A DNA stretch of 6,381 bases, from positions 1-6,381 of the forward strand of contig CAMUHA010000190.1 in NCBI GenBank assembly GCA_947088515.1, read 5' to 3'. How positions within the stretch are numbered: the first letter of the stretch is position 1; each line of letters opens with the position of its first letter. Source of the stretch: an uncultured bacterium. Its GTDB lineage: Bacteria > Bacillota > Clostridia > Lachnospirales > Lachnospiraceae. A program made the position numbers and the translations under genes. Below, piece after piece: positions 5,796-6,381 of the stretch. Below the pieces are notes generated by a model, which was given only the letters and a program-made list of their open reading frames with translations, did not search any database and was not told the origin of the DNA.

Positions 5796-5926
5796 TTAAA
5801 GTACAAAGTCCCCCCTCAAAACACTACCCTGAATTTATCATGCTCTATGCTCCACATTGTGATGCGCTCTACAATCATTTGGATAGCTTACAATAAACTG
5901 GACAGATTTTTTAAGGTCATATAATA
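5796..5926 (-). pseudogene. Possible C-terminal remnant of a second recombinase
   Basis: On the minus strand one frame reads MTLKNLSSLL, a stop, AIQMIVERITMWSIEHDKF, then RVVF, a stop, and GGTLYFK. The pattern 'MVERI-(x)n-FRVVF-x-GGT' resembles the tail of large serine recombinases from Clostridia, which often end with an ERI segment, a short strand and a basic or GGT turn. With two stops and no catalytic part, nothing functional remains. The match is by eye over some 35 residues and could be chance. Confidence 0.3.
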
Positions 5927-5953
5927 TAAAGCCAATAAACAAAGGAGCAGACA

Positions 5954-5975
5954 ATTCTGGTAAGCTTACCAGAAT
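5954..5975. repeat. Perfect 22-bp palindrome
   Basis: ATTCTGGTAAG followed directly by its exact reverse complement, with AAGCTT at the centre and no spacer. It stands a few bases before the recognisable IS3 transposase remnant. It could be the operator of a dimeric regulator, or the scar of two inverted copies joined end to end. No T run follows, so it is not an intrinsic terminator. Confidence 0.75.
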
Positions 5976-5977
5976 GC

Positions 5978-6177
5978 CAATATGTACTTGTCGACCTGTT
6001 TAATCAGGAAATCATAGGTTACAGCGCAGGAGAACATAAAACAGCCGAACTTGTATTGGAAACGAATTCAAAAACCAGACGATTGAAGAACTGCTGGAGA
6101 TATTTGACATTGAGCGTTCCCTGCGTCATAAGAAATGTCCGCATGATAATACAGTAGCAAAAACAAATTATACAGTA
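5978..6177 (+). pseudogene. IS3-family transposase (OrfB, IS150-like) remnant
   Basis: Fragment of the DDE integrase domain of an IS3-family transposase. The first frame reads QYVLVDLFNQEIIGYSAGEH then KTAELVLE, matching the stretch that follows the first catalytic Asp region. Near 6060 the match moves to another frame, GNEFKNQTIEELLEIF then DIERSLRHKKCPHDN, and ends at a TGA at 6175-6177. Family members have about 20-25 more residues at the junction, including the second catalytic Asp (HTDRG), so an internal deletion caused the frame change. The last catalytic Glu, expected in a 'DNAVAE' motif, is replaced: the sequence reads DNTVAKT. The N-terminal domain, orfA and recognisable ends are missing. 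It is dead and cannot move itself. Confidence 0.85.
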
Positions 6178-6221
6178 TGAAAATGGGGAAATAAAGAAGC
6201 AAATAAATATTACAAATAGTT

Positions 6222-6250
6222 TGTGACAAAAGGAGAGGCTGGCGCGTCTT
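6222..6250 (+). promoter_or_regulatory. Probable ECF-type promoter of the sigma factor gene
   Basis: TGTGAC (6222-6227), a 17-bp spacer and CGTCTT (6245-6250) match the pattern of promoters used by ECF sigma factors (a -35 containing GAAC/GTAAC-like bases and a CGTC -10). Transcription would start near 6257, leaving a leader of about 58 nt before the ATG at 6315. ECF sigma genes commonly carry a promoter for their own product, so self-activation is the simplest reading. Confidence 0.6.
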
Positions 6251-6314
6251 ATTTATGAGATCTCAAGATTGAAAAATCACACGAAAGTAAAAAACGCAGA
6301 AAGGAGATGCATTC

Positions 6315-6381
6315 ATGTATGATGTAATGGAATTGTTCCGTCTCTATAAGGATGATGTCTACAGGCTGGCGGTCAGTTACA
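6315..6381 (+). CDS. RNA polymerase sigma factor, ECF (sigma-70 family), N-terminal fragment
   Basis: The first 22 codons of a gene that runs off the right edge. ATG 6315 has AAGGAGA with 8 nt between AAGGAG and the start, a strong ribosome binding site. The visible residues, MELFRLYKDDVYRLAVSY after MYDV, match the start of region 2.1 of ECF sigma factors (the 'ly..y...v...a.s' pattern). Regions 2.2-4 are not visible, so the ECF subgroup and any anti-sigma partner cannot be judged. In Firmicutes such genes are often followed by an anti-sigma factor gene. The upstream ECF-type promoter supports the call. It is the only intact plus-strand gene start in the window and transcribes away from ychF. 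Confidence 0.78.
   Translation, partial: MYDVMELFRLYKDDVYRLAVSY

Noticed and set aside
5694..5924. A plus-strand 76-codon open frame in the gene-free stretch.
   Set aside because: No ribosome binding site, no recognisable protein pattern, and it overlaps nested inverted repeats; the opposite strand gives the more telling, though broken, recombinase-like frame.
5188..6314. CRISPR array, tRNA or rRNA gene, toxin-antitoxin pair or retron in the gene-poor region.
   Set aside because: No regular repeat-spacer pattern, no cloverleaf or rRNA motif, and no intact small ORF pair with ribosome binding sites was found by reading both strands.

Overview
The window looks like chromosomal DNA of a low- to mid-GC Gram-positive anaerobe of the class Clostridia, most likely a Lachnospiraceae-type organism. 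This rests on the mraZ-rsmH-ftsL-PBP gene order, the strong AGGAGG-type ribosome binding sites, and the character of the proteins: a Lachnospiraceae-like penicillin-binding protein N-terminus, and an RsmH with a CxC...CxC cluster. No species can be named from the sequence alone.

Positions 1-5187 are conserved housekeeping DNA, all on the minus strand. Read in the direction of transcription (high to low coordinates) it runs ychF (universally conserved P-loop NTPase), lgt (prolipoprotein diacylglyceryl transferase), then an intergenic control region of about 360 bp. After that come mraZ, rsmH, ftsL and the N-terminal 277 residues of a class B penicillin-binding protein that leaves the window at position 1. 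The last four form the start of the dcw (division and cell wall) cluster. The control region holds a strong intrinsic terminator that closes the ychF-lgt unit, a probable promoter, and five AGTG boxes spaced 10-11 bp apart that look like the autoregulatory MraZ operator.

Positions 5188-6221 hold no intact gene and read as a graveyard of mobile elements. There is a tyrosine recombinase (integrase) remnant on the minus strand with two internal deletions, a frame change and two stop codons; its truncated C-terminal part ends about 65 bp upstream of ychF. Further along are its old promoter inside an inverted repeat, a nested set of competing hairpins, a doubtful tail of a second recombinase, a perfect 22-bp palindrome, and a plus-strand IS3-family transposase remnant that has lost at least two catalytic residues.

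At the right edge an ECF-type sigma factor begins on the plus strand at 6315. Upstream of it lies a promoter of the ECF type (TGTGAC, 17 bp, CGTCTT), which suggests that the sigma factor transcribes its own gene. Only 22 codons are inside the window.

No clearly new biological system was found. The best leads are the MraZ box array, the self-type ECF promoter, the palindrome, and the way decayed recombinase DNA abuts the ychF-lgt transcription unit.
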